Origin: CAWCDJ01 sp963836015
GTDB taxonomy: Bacteria > Acidobacteriota > Terriglobia > Bryobacterales > Bryobacteraceae
Direction: 5' to 3'
NCBI GenBank assembly: GCA_963836015.1
Contig: CAWIIF010000008.1
Coordinates: forward strand, 1-64,000
Length of the DNA: 64,000 bases
The notes beneath the pieces are model-generated. The model saw only the letters and a list, made by a program, of their open reading frames with translations. It searched no databases and was not told the DNA's origin. This document shows, piece after piece, positions 17,752-26,339 of this stretch. A program made the translations under genes and the position numbers. How positions within the stretch are numbered: position 1 is the first letter of the stretch; each line of letters starts with the position of its first letter.

Positions 17752-18114
17752 ATGTTGAAAAAACTAGGACTTCCGGTATTGGCCCTCGGAACGATGCTGG
17801 CCTTCTTTACGCCGCAGGCTGCCCAGGCCAAGGTGCACGTCGGGGTTTACTTTGGGACCCCCGCCTACACGTACCCTGTGCCGGTAAATCCGTATGGCTA
17901 CGCCTACCCCTATACCTATTCCTATCCCTACGGTTATGGCTACGCCTACGGCCCCACGTATGTGACACCCTATTGGGGCGGCCACGACGGGCATGAACAC
18001 CGGGACCGAGACGATCGCGGTTTCGGTAATCGCGGCCAGAATTTCCGGGGCGGCGACCATGGCGGAGGTCATGACCGCGGCCACAGTGGCGGCGAACACC
18101 ACGACCGTCACTAA
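17752..18114 (+). CDS. Small secreted Tyr/Pro- then Gly/His/Arg-rich protein
   Basis: 120 residues. The signal peptide is residues 1-26 (LPVLALGTMLAFFTPQAAQA). Residues 27-76 are almost entirely Tyr, Pro, Gly and small residues (repeated YPY/YGYAYPY units). Residues 77-120 are Gly/His/Asp/Arg-rich (HDGHEHRDRDD, GGGHDRGHSGGEHHDRH). The SD GGAGGGG is 6-7 nt before the ATG. The His-rich tail could bind metal and the Tyr-rich part could self-associate; both are inference. It resembles periplasmic YXWGXW-type small proteins but is not assigned to a family. Confidence 0.75.
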   Translation: MLKKLGLPVLALGTMLAFFTPQAAQAKVHVGVYFGTPAYTYPVPVNPYGYAYPYTYSYPYGYGYAYGPTYVTPYWGGHDGHEHRDRDDRGFGNRGQNFRGGDHGGGHDRGHSGGEHHDRH

Positions 18115-18124
18115 TGCGTAAGCC

Positions 18125-19600
18125 TCAGGCCGTACCAAGCTGCCGGATCGCCGTTCCAGCACCACGGAGGTTCGGCAGCTTCATTTCAGAGTACTTCCGC
18201 GAAAGTATCACCCCGTCGGCGCCTGCCCGAAAGGCAGCCAGTACGGCATCCCGCGTTCCCTCCGGCGTCGATTTGCTGGAGGTCGGCGCCGTCGGTATGT
18301 CGATATCGATTCCCGGCCAGAGTTGCGTGGACGAGCCGGTGAGTGCCTCGCGGGCGCGCTTCGCTTCCTGGTAAACATAGTCCGAGGAGAGGCCGGAGGC
18401 GGCGATCTCCGTCAGTGCCTTCTCATGCTGGTAATCGAGCACCCGGTAATGGAAATCCAACAGCTCCTGTCCGGGGACATCTTCGTAGAGGGTGTGGCCC
18501 ACGTTGCGTATATAGCCGGCCAGCCGTTCTCCGCCGCAGTTATGGTACATCACCATCTTGAGAAAGTCGGAGTACCGGCTCAGCTCGGAAAGGTCCTGCT
18601 CGGCGCGATAGATCGGGCTGAAGGAGTTGTTGTGCCAGATGTGCCAGCCGATGCCCACGGTCGACTTCACTTCCTTCACACGCTGGTGCATGGCGGCATA
18701 GGTTTCGCGCAGGCTGTCGGTCCAGAGCATTTCCCAGGCCAGCAGTTCCGGATAGCGAAGCAGCAGCCGCCAGAGTGTCACGTAGTAACCGTCCACGGGA
18801 CGCTTCGACTGCCGGGCGCTCTCGACAAATGAGATCAGGGCGCCGAACCCCTGGCGGGCCCGCTCCGGGTCGATACCGCGATCGCGCGCTTTCTTCTCGC
18901 AGAACGGGCAGAAGCACGTGACCGTTCCCGGATCGCGCGGACTGCCCCCGTGGGACGCGCCCAGCGCATTCGCGAACGCGCCCTGCCGTTCGGAGCCCCA
19001 CATGATCCCGTCGATTTCGTAGGAGCGCGCGTAATCCTCCACCATCCCGAGCAGCCAGTTGCGGTAGTTCGGATTGTTGAAGCAAAGGGTGCCGGCGTTC
19101 CGCCCGTTGAAGCTTCGCTCCTGCGCTTCCGCGACACCCGGCACGTCGCCGCGCCAGACGTCTTCGAACCAGCAGATGGTCTTCATGCCCCGCTTGCGGG
19201 CCTCGGGAAGCACGGCCTCGAGCACGTCGTAATCGCCGAATTCCGGCGCGCGGAAATCGCGAAGCGACGTGTCGTGGTAATACTGCGGATGGATGCGCGT
19301 GTAGGCGCCGCCGTGAAACGTGCCCGTGTCGTACTCCTGCTTGCCGTGATCGGGAAGCGGCTGCCCGGGCACCTGGCGGCCCGCGATTCCGCGTCCATAA
19401 GTAAAGGTCGCAACGAACAGGGTGTTGATGCGGGCAGATTCCTGGAACGTGTCCAGCACCTTCTCCACCCCTTCGTCGACGAAGGACACAGCGCCTACCT
19501 GGATCCCGATCATACGGGAAGCCGGTGCGGCGGGCGCGGACGGGATTGCGGCCGCCAGTGCACCGGCGGCGGTGTTTTGAAGAAAGCTCCTGCGGTTCAT
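18125..19600 (-). CDS. Tat-exported putative glycoside-hydrolase-like TIM-barrel protein
   Basis: 491 residues. The N-terminus has a twin-arginine signal (NRRSFLQNTAAGALAAAIP). The body resembles hypothetical glycoside-hydrolase-like barrels (GHL type): strand-like TICWFEDVW near 145, DGIMWGSERQG near 205, GIGWHIWHNN, and DYVYQEAKRAREALTG near 415. A CxxC within FCPFCEKK could bind metal or form a disulfide. Substrate unknown. It ends 10 nt from the convergent small secreted-protein gene. No strong SD is seen, but the Tat signal fixes the start. Confidence 0.7.
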   Translation of the reverse strand: MNRRSFLQNTAAGALAAAIPSAPAAPASRMIGIQVGAVSFVDEGVEKVLDTFQESARINTLFVATFTYGRGIAGRQVPGQPLPDHGKQEYDTGTFHGGAYTRIHPQYYHDTSLRDFRAPEFGDYDVLEAVLPEARKRGMKTICWFEDVWRGDVPGVAEAQERSFNGRNAGTLCFNNPNYRNWLLGMVEDYARSYEIDGIMWGSERQGAFANALGASHGGSPRDPGTVTCFCPFCEKKARDRGIDPERARQGFGALISFVESARQSKRPVDGYYVTLWRLLLRYPELLAWEMLWTDSLRETYAAMHQRVKEVKSTVGIGWHIWHNNSFSPIYRAEQDLSELSRYSDFLKMVMYHNCGGERLAGYIRNVGHTLYEDVPGQELLDFHYRVLDYQHEKALTEIAASGLSSDYVYQEAKRAREALTGSSTQLWPGIDIDIPTAPTSSKSTPEGTRDAVLAAFRAGADGVILSRKYSEMKLPNLRGAGTAIRQLGTA

Positions 19601-19659
19601 GGTAATTGATCCTACCCGAATCCGCGGGCGGCCGGTTAAGCGAGCCGGAAGACATTCCT

Positions 19660-21759
19660 CTACGGTACGAGCATGACAGGCGTCTGCCAGAACGCGGCTT
19701 TGCGGCCATCCGGGTTCAACACGGTCACCTGGCAGTCGTACCTGCCGGGCGCAAGCTTGTCGAGCGGGATCTCGAATTCGAGCGGAATGGCGTTTACCCG
19801 GACGTTTATTTGGTCCCTGGCTTCGATCGGCCGCGATTCGAAGACCTTCTCCTGCCCCCGGTAGAAGCTCACCACTGCGACCAGGGGTTCGATTTCCTTG
19901 GCCGCCTGCTCGTAGGCTTGCAGGTAGACGTAGATACTGTGATCTTTGCTGAACACGCGCGTTACGCTGGGAATCAACTTCTCCCCATTCTGGACCAGCG
20001 GGTTGGCGGCTTCCTCTCCCGCGTCTTTGCCCTTCGCGGCGTTGTACAGCGCACCTTTCATCTCCTGGCGCTGGCTGCTCAGCACGACGGAGCTGATGGG
20101 AAGGCGCTTCTCCTCATTGTTCAGATTGGGTATGACGAACGAGGCCTGATAGGTTCCGATACGGCCGGTTTCATCGTCACGCGCCAGGAACTTGATGGTG
20201 TATTTTCCGGGCAGCAGGGTGAAGCCCGTGTCGTACACGATCGGGCGCTTCGCCAGTTCGCTTGCGGTTGCCTCGCTCAGTTTGGTGCTGACCTTGTCGC
20301 GTACGTTCATGATCGTCGTGCCGTACGAGTTCTTGATCTCGCCGATGAAATCGATGACCGTGCGGTCGGCGCCTCCCCGCTTGGCCAGCGCCAGTTCGCG
20401 TCCCGGAATCTTCACCGCAACCGGAACGAAGTACTCGGCCCGGTTCAACTGAAAGTAGTTGATCTCCATGGCGATGGTGAGTTCCGTGATCGGATCGGGC
20501 AGCATGAGCGCATCTTCCAGTTGCCGTTCTTTGTCGGCGGCGGTGAACTTGGTGAACTGTTTGCCGGCAAAGTAGCCCTGGCGGTAGTCCAGATTGGCCG
20601 CCAGGTTCCCGCTGAGCGAAATCCTGATGCGGCGAAATTTGCCGTCCTGGGACGTGTTCGATGTGTAGTACCCGATGATGTAATAGCTGGAGATCGACCG
20701 TGCCGCATTCATCAGCCCTCTGGCAAGGTTGTTATTGTCCAGAAGAGCTTTCCCGCCCGTGTCGGCGGCCAGGGAATAGAGTGCATCCTGCGATTGCTGA
20801 AAGTTCGTAGCGGCGGCCAGCGACGCGGTTCCGGAATACTTCCCGGCATTACCGGGCGAGCCTTGGGTCGCATCCCCCAGGGGAGCCTGCGCCACCAGGC
20901 CGCGGGCGTCGATCGGCCAGAACGAGACCCCCGCGCGAATCGCGGAATTGACCGTGGCGCGCAGTTGCGCCTGGTTGTTGAGTCCGTTCAGCCGCAGGCC
21001 GCTGGCGAAATAAATCAGCGCCTTCTTTTCGCTCAGCCGGCCCAGCATGTTCGCGGCCGTCTGCAGGGCCGACAACTGGCGGTCGGTATTGAAGATGTTG
21101 AACTCGCTGTCGTCCTGGCCGAATGCCGCCCCGGTATCGGAGCTGCTTGCGTCCTCGGTAGATTCGCCGAAGCCCTGTCCCTCGCCGACGATCATCGTCT
21201 GAAGAATGCTCAGCAGGCGGTCGTGGTCGCCGGTGAAATCCTGCAGCACTTCGACGGCGCCGCCGGAGTAGCGCAGGATGGCCACCAGGTCGGCGGAGGT
21301 CATCTGAGTCCGGATGAAGTTTTGCGCCGCGGCCAGGGCGCGCAATTGGTCCCCGGGCGGCATGGAGGTCATGTCGAAGTAGACTGCCAGCAGACGGCGA
21401 TCTTTATACCGGTTGTCCCCGGACGCTTCGGATGAAATCTGTGTCCGCCGCAGCTTGTCATAGATGTGGATCTGGTCAGACTGGGCATTGGCTGCCACTT
21501 CCGGTGTGGTCGCGAGCTCCTGGTATTCGAAGACCCGGATTGCCTGCGCCACGCCGTCCTCGGTGACCGTGAAATCCTTCGCCGTCAGCCCGGCCACGGG
21601 AGCACCTTTCTTGTCGGTCACTGCGACGGTCTCGACCACCAGTTGCGTGCCCGCGGTGAAGGTGGCGGTTCCCGGGCCTCCCGGCTGGGTATTCTGCCCG
21701 ACCTGCTGCGCAGCCGCTGCGAATGTCCAAAAGAAGAGTGCGCCGATAGCCGATCGCAT
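19660..21759 (-). CDS. VWA-domain secreted protein (TIGR03436 type)
   Basis: 699 residues. A signal peptide (1-18, ending FAAAAQQ), then a TIGR03436-like beta region (VAVTDKKGAPVAGLTAKDFTVTEDG), then a von Willebrand A domain (RRLLAVYFDMTSMPPGD onward to about 390, ending TSSYYIIGYYTSN). The MIDAS motif is degenerate (DMTSM rather than DxSxS). The C-terminal half is beta-rich with no recognised family. These proteins are typical of acidobacteria and of unknown function. The start codon is 3 nt after the stop of the upstream TonB-type gene, so the two are co-translated and probably act together at the outer membrane. Confidence 0.9.
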   Translation of the reverse strand: MRSAIGALFFWTFAAAAQQVGQNTQPGGPGTATFTAGTQLVVETVAVTDKKGAPVAGLTAKDFTVTEDGVAQAIRVFEYQELATTPEVAANAQSDQIHIYDKLRRTQISSEASGDNRYKDRRLLAVYFDMTSMPPGDQLRALAAAQNFIRTQMTSADLVAILRYSGGAVEVLQDFTGDHDRLLSILQTMIVGEGQGFGESTEDASSSDTGAAFGQDDSEFNIFNTDRQLSALQTAANMLGRLSEKKALIYFASGLRLNGLNNQAQLRATVNSAIRAGVSFWPIDARGLVAQAPLGDATQGSPGNAGKYSGTASLAAATNFQQSQDALYSLAADTGGKALLDNNNLARGLMNAARSISSYYIIGYYTSNTSQDGKFRRIRISLSGNLAANLDYRQGYFAGKQFTKFTAADKERQLEDALMLPDPITELTIAMEINYFQLNRAEYFVPVAVKIPGRELALAKRGGADRTVIDFIGEIKNSYGTTIMNVRDKVSTKLSEATASELAKRPIVYDTGFTLLPGKYTIKFLARDDETGRIGTYQASFVIPNLNNEEKRLPISSVVLSSQRQEMKGALYNAAKGKDAGEEAANPLVQNGEKLIPSVTRVFSKDHSIYVYLQAYEQAAKEIEPLVAVVSFYRGQEKVFESRPIEARDQINVRVNAIPLEFEIPLDKLAPGRYDCQVTVLNPDGRKAAFWQTPVMLVP

Positions 21760-21762
21760 AGG

Positions 21763-24702
21763 TCAGAACCTCAAGCGCAGGGTCGTTCCGACGCTGCGCA
21801 TCGCATTGGCGGTCGCCGGCAATCCGAACTGCGCGCTGTTCACCGTGGTGTTCCACGCGGTGTAGGTGACGTGATTCAACGCGTTGGCGGCGTCGATCCG
21901 TAAATCCAGGTTGAAGCGGTCGCCGAGCCGGAAGGTGCGGCCAAGGGAGGCATTCAGGGTGAACTGTGCGGGGCCCGTAATGGAGTTCCGGCCGGCGTTT
22001 CCCCATTGGCCCGGCAGCGGCGGAGCGTAGGCCGCGGGATTCAGATACAGGCCGCCCGGAGCCGCATAAAGAGACGCGCCAGTATAGTCGGGCCGTATGG
22101 TGCCGGTCACGCCAGTGCCCTCGACCGGCGCGAGATATGTAGGATTCTGGGGCAGCCCGCTGCCGGCGGTGATCTGCGTGGCGACGGTCCAGTCCTTAAA
22201 GAGTCCGCCCCTCCAGCCGCCCAGCAGCGTTCCCCCGCGAAGCCCCATGCCGGTGCTGTACTGCATCTGAAGGCTGGCAAGATGGCGTTGATCGAAGCTC
22301 GAGAGTCCGCGCTCCGCGCGGAGATCGAGCCAGTTCTGCGCGATGGCGGAAGCTGCCGCCTCTTGTCCTCCCAGCGCGGCCGCGTCATCGATGGATTTCG
22401 AAAAGGTGTACTGTAATGTCGCGGTAAGGCCGTTTCGCAGCCTTCGCCGCAACTGAAGTTGAGCCGACTCCCGGCTCGAATTGCCGCTCGAAGCGAGGTA
22501 CGCAAATCCGGCCGGACACTCGGGACAAGGACTGGCCGCGCCGGTTGGATAGGTATTCGGAAGAAATTCCTGTCGCCCTCGCGTCCCTTTGATGCCGAGG
22601 TAAGTTGCAGTCATCTGTAGCGACTGGGGCAGGTCGCGCTGGATGCTTAGCTGCCAGTTCTGCGCATACCCGATTCGAAAGTTCGGGTCGACTGCAAACG
22701 TATTGCCGGACTGGCTCGCGGTGAAGCCATTCGCCAGGGTGAGCGGATTGGCAGCGGTGTTTTGCACGCTCGAGGTATTCGACAACGGCGGCTGCTGCGC
22801 CATTCGCAGTGCGATGGATTGATAGACCGACGTGTCATAGTAAATTCCATAGCCGGCGCGAACCACCAGGGACGAGCCGGCGATCGGACGCCAGGCGATT
22901 CCGATGCGCGGCGCGAACCCCGATTTATCGGGCCGAACCAGCGAGTCGGGATAACTCCCGCCGGTCGCCAGCACCGGAGCCACGGCCGAAAAGCCGGGAG
23001 CGATGTCCAGGTTGACCAGGCGGCCGTATTTCTCCGTGACCGGCGCCCCATATTCCCAACGCACGCCCGCATTCAGGGTGATTGCCGTATTGATTCGCCA
23101 GTCGTCTGTGAAGTAGGCATCGTAAGCGGATTGCCGGAAGTACTTGTCCGCGTTGCCGAAGGCGATGGATCTCGTCGCTGGAATCCCCAGCAGAAAATCG
23201 GCAAAGTCGGAGCCCGTCGACGTCCCCGTGAAAGTGAACGTGCCGCGCGGATCCTGCTGCGCCAGATAGTTGAACTCCTGCCTGCGAAAATCCGCGCCGA
23301 ATGTGACGTTGTGAGCGCGGTGATTCCACTGCATCGAGTAAGACGCTCCGGCCGTCTGGTTTCGATTGTGGGAGCTTTGGGCATCGGAGAGGCCGGCGAT
23401 CCCACTCGCAAAGTTGAGGCTCGGCGGGCCCCAGTTCATCGGGTCCTGATTGTTCCCGGAGATTCCCGCCTCGCCCGAAACGTTGGCGCGGTTTTCAAAA
23501 TAAGGGGTGACACGCGCCGCCAGTCGGCTGAACTGATACCCGAGGTTCAGGAACCACTCCTGGTTGACGCGGTGCGTCCAGTTTGCGCCTGCATTGAGCC
23601 CCAGGGTGCTGGTGGCGTCCAGGAATCCGAACGGAGTCCCATTATCCGTGCGCGTGCTCTGGAACCCGAACCGCCCGTTCACCTGGTTGTTGGCGCTGAG
23701 TGTCTTGTTGTATCGCGATTGCAGCGCATCCAGGTGTGTGGGACTGAGAATCGGAATCTGGTAGTTGTATCGCGTACTCCCGGCGAAATTCGGGAGCGGG
23801 TACAGATTCAGCAGCGCCCGCGCCTGTGGGCTGATCCGGCTCTCCGGGATCGCGTTGCCGGGAAAAGAAACCCCGGTGAGGGGATCGAGGATCTGGCTGG
23901 AGAAGATCCCGTTTCGCTCCGCGACCCCCGGCATGAGCGCGGAAGCCGTGGTCGCGTTGCTGTTCCGTGTCCACTGGTAACCGGCGAAGAAGTTCCCTCC
24001 ATTCCCGAACAGGTGGGGAATTTGCAGTGGACCGCCCAGCGTCACCATGCCCGTCATCCGGTCATAGGCCGGCTTCGGGGTGTTCTGGCCGGTTAACGAA
24101 AATGCCCGCGCGTCCAGGGCGGAGTTGTCGAGACTGATGCCGATTCCCCCGTTGTACAGGCTTCTCCCGCCAGATCTGGAATTGCCGAATGCCGCAGCCT
24201 GCGCGAACGGCGAGGCGGCGCCGTTGTTCATGCTGCCATTGATGAGAAGACCGTCGGCGGCGCGCTGGCTGAGTTCTTCATCCGTGGACGCCGTTACCGG
24301 CTGCGTCTCTTCTTTCCGGGGTGCCGGAGGAGCCGGCTGTGCGGGCGCCGCGGAGGGCCGGGCCTCCGCACGGATCTGATCGAGCGAAAGCAGCTTCAGC
24401 TCCCAGGTCGCCGCGGGCGCATCCGCGGAAACCGCCACATCGCGCTCGATGGCGGCGAAGCCGAACATGCGGACTTCGATCTTCCAGATTCCGTCGGCCA
24501 GGCCGGGCAGGGAATACAGACCTTGGGAATCGGCAACGGCGGCCGCTTTCCTGCCATCCCGGGTCGCCGTCACCGTCGCTCCCGGAACCGGAAGGCCGGC
24601 GAACGTGACCTGTCCCCGGTGCCCGGAAGCCGCCAGGACGGACGCGGCGAGGCACACGAGGATGCCCAGACGGAAATATGGTGCAAACCGTCGCAAGGAC
24701 AT
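21763..24702 (-). CDS. TonB-dependent-receptor-like outer-membrane protein
   Basis: 979 residues. A signal peptide (LGILVCLAASVLAASG) leads into a carboxypeptidase regulatory-like domain (30-105: GQVTFAGLPVPGATVTATRDGR). A Pro/Ala-rich linker (about 115-145) and a beta-barrel ending VGTTLRLRF follow. It is shorter than the 1,333-residue receptor at 13438-17439, and the plug region looks reduced. It is coupled to the VWA protein gene downstream (3-nt gap). Export to the outer membrane is supported by the C-terminal Phe; ligand unknown. Confidence 0.87.
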   Translation of the reverse strand: MSLRRFAPYFRLGILVCLAASVLAASGHRGQVTFAGLPVPGATVTATRDGRKAAAVADSQGLYSLPGLADGIWKIEVRMFGFAAIERDVAVSADAPAATWELKLLSLDQIRAEARPSAAPAQPAPPAPRKEETQPVTASTDEELSQRAADGLLINGSMNNGAASPFAQAAAFGNSRSGGRSLYNGGIGISLDNSALDARAFSLTGQNTPKPAYDRMTGMVTLGGPLQIPHLFGNGGNFFAGYQWTRNSNATTASALMPGVAERNGIFSSQILDPLTGVSFPGNAIPESRISPQARALLNLYPLPNFAGSTRYNYQIPILSPTHLDALQSRYNKTLSANNQVNGRFGFQSTRTDNGTPFGFLDATSTLGLNAGANWTHRVNQEWFLNLGYQFSRLAARVTPYFENRANVSGEAGISGNNQDPMNWGPPSLNFASGIAGLSDAQSSHNRNQTAGASYSMQWNHRAHNVTFGADFRRQEFNYLAQQDPRGTFTFTGTSTGSDFADFLLGIPATRSIAFGNADKYFRQSAYDAYFTDDWRINTAITLNAGVRWEYGAPVTEKYGRLVNLDIAPGFSAVAPVLATGGSYPDSLVRPDKSGFAPRIGIAWRPIAGSSLVVRAGYGIYYDTSVYQSIALRMAQQPPLSNTSSVQNTAANPLTLANGFTASQSGNTFAVDPNFRIGYAQNWQLSIQRDLPQSLQMTATYLGIKGTRGRQEFLPNTYPTGAASPCPECPAGFAYLASSGNSSRESAQLQLRRRLRNGLTATLQYTFSKSIDDAAALGGQEAAASAIAQNWLDLRAERGLSSFDQRHLASLQMQYSTGMGLRGGTLLGGWRGGLFKDWTVATQITAGSGLPQNPTYLAPVEGTGVTGTIRPDYTGASLYAAPGGLYLNPAAYAPPLPGQWGNAGRNSITGPAQFTLNASLGRTFRLGDRFNLDLRIDAANALNHVTYTAWNTTVNSAQFGLPATANAMRSVGTTLRLRF

Positions 24703-24727
24703 GCGGATCTCCCGATTGGGCAGGCGC

Positions 24728-25594
24728 TCAGTTCTCGGTCGGCGTTTTCTCGATGTGGTCGACCGTCAGTATCTCCATGGGCGCCTTGCGCGGTTCCAGC
24801 TTCAAGCCATAGCGCTGCACCGAGTCGTAGATGGATCCGGCGGCTCCTTCGGAGGGCGCGTCGGCCGGAGGATGCTCGGCGCCGCCCGGTGGAGGCTGCA
24901 TGGGTCCCCGCATTCCGCCGCCCGGCATTCCGCGCATCGTCTCGGGCGCGAATACCAGGTCGAAATCGTACTGGCCCTGGATGCCCGTCTGGTCGACCAC
25001 CGGACGTTCCGAGAAGCGGGAAATCATTTCCGCGAGATTTGCCAGTGTTGCCGACGGCGCTTTCAGGTGCGCGCCGGACGGATCCACCATCATGGACATG
25101 GCGCCGCGAGGCATTCCGCCCCTGCCCGGGGCTGCGCCGGGTGTGGCCGCATCGCCGGTCGGAATCTCCGCTGGTTTGAGCTTCGGGCCGCCCTTGCCCG
25201 CTACCAGCGCGTAAATGGCATGCTCTTTAGTCTCGCGATGCAGCGTCAGCTTGAACCGGTCTGCCAGAAGGGATTGCAGCATCTCGGGAACCTGGTCCTG
25301 CGATGCGCCGTCGGGCAGCTTCGCCACAATGTCGAACCGCGTGCTGCCGAGCCAGTCCGGTCCCTGCACCTGAAAATCCTTCACGCGGTACGCGACGCGG
25401 ATGCAATCCTTCAGGGAGGCGTTGTTATATCGCAGCATTCCCCCATCGGTGTTCATCATGATCCGCATCTGGCCCATGGGTAAGGGCTGGGAAGGCTTGA
25501 TCGACGCTACCTCAAACGCGATCTTCCCGGACGGCTGCTGGCCGAACGCCGCCGTGTACGCAAGCAAGGATGTGTACAGGATCCACGGTTTCAT
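24728..25594 (-). CDS. TIGR03435-family exported protein
   Basis: 288 residues with a signal peptide (ILYTSLLAYTAAFGQQ) and the family signature: FEVASIKPSQP, then MLRYNNASLKDCIRVAYRVKDFQVQGPDWL, FDIVAKLPDGAS, MLQSLLADRFKLTLHRETKEHAIYALV, and a Pro/Gly-rich middle before DQTGIQGQYDFDLVF. The family is expanded in Solibacter-type acidobacteria; its function is unknown. It lies between the TonB-type pair and the two-component genes on the same strand, and may be a target of that system. Confidence 0.9.
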   Translation of the reverse strand: MKPWILYTSLLAYTAAFGQQPSGKIAFEVASIKPSQPLPMGQMRIMMNTDGGMLRYNNASLKDCIRVAYRVKDFQVQGPDWLGSTRFDIVAKLPDGASQDQVPEMLQSLLADRFKLTLHRETKEHAIYALVAGKGGPKLKPAEIPTGDAATPGAAPGRGGMPRGAMSMMVDPSGAHLKAPSATLANLAEMISRFSERPVVDQTGIQGQYDFDLVFAPETMRGMPGGGMRGPMQPPPGGAEHPPADAPSEGAAGSIYDSVQRYGLKLEPRKAPMEILTVDHIEKTPTEN

Positions 25595-25655
25595 GCCTTC
25601 AGCTTGCGGCAGTCCGCATGTTCGGTGCGCAAAATGTATGTAAGGAATGTTAAGG

Positions 25656-26339
25656 TCAAACCGCCAGTTTGTACCCGGCGCCCTTCACTGTCAGCAGAAA
25701 GCGCGGATACCGTGAATCGTCCTCGATTTTTTTTCTGAGCCCCGCAATGTGCACGTCCACCGTCCGGCTGAGCGTGTCTCCGCTGAGACTCCAGACCTTC
25801 TCGAGTAATTCCTCTCGCGTGACCACGGCGCCGCGTCGCTCGATGAGATACTCCAACAGCCTGTATTCTACGGGCGAAAGCGTCATCGCCTTTCCCGCGC
25901 GCGTCAGCTCGTGTTTGTGCAGGTCCACGCACACATCGCCGAACTCGGCGCGCTCCGCGGTCACACCCGCCCCGCCGCCCGACCGCCGCAACCGCGCTTC
26001 GATGCGCGCCATCAGCTCCATAGGCTCGCAATTCTTCTGCACGTAGTCGTCGGCGCCCAGCTTCAACCCCAGGACCCGGTCGACCACTTCGCCCCGCGCG
26101 GTCAGCATCAGCACCGGGGCGTCCACGCCCTCGCGGCGCAGATCGCGGCAGATGTCGAAACCGTTCTTGCCAGGCAGCATGACGTCTAGCACGATCAGGT
26201 CGAACGCGCGCGCCAGCGCCTTCTCGTACCCCGCGGGACCCGTCCGGGCCCACTCGACTTCATAGCCCTCGGATTCGAGCCGGTCGATCATTCCCACCGC
26301 GAATGCGGTTTCGTCTTCCACGAACAGAATGCGGCTCAT
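25656..26339 (-). CDS. OmpR/PhoB-family response regulator
   Basis: 227 residues: receiver domain with the acidic cluster EDE at 7-9 and phospho-acceptor Asp near 52 (LIVLDVMLP). The winged-helix DNA-binding domain occupies about 130-225 (LSPVEYRLLEYLIERRG, VDVHIAGLRKKIEDD, GAGYKLAV). The ATG overlaps the stop of the sensor kinase gene (ATGA), making a coupled two-component pair. Confidence 0.95.
   Translation of the reverse strand: MSRILFVEDETAFAVGMIDRLESEGYEVEWARTGPAGYEKALARAFDLIVLDVMLPGKNGFDICRDLRREGVDAPVLMLTARGEVVDRVLGLKLGADDYVQKNCEPMELMARIEARLRRSGGGAGVTAERAEFGDVCVDLHKHELTRAGKAMTLSPVEYRLLEYLIERRGAVVTREELLEKVWSLSGDTLSRTVDVHIAGLRKKIEDDSRYPRFLLTVKGAGYKLAV

Noticed and set aside
19606..21435. 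A 609-codon plus-strand frame opposite the VWA protein gene
   Set aside because: Composition is typical of an antisense shadow, and the minus-strand gene has a clear signal peptide and VWA domain.
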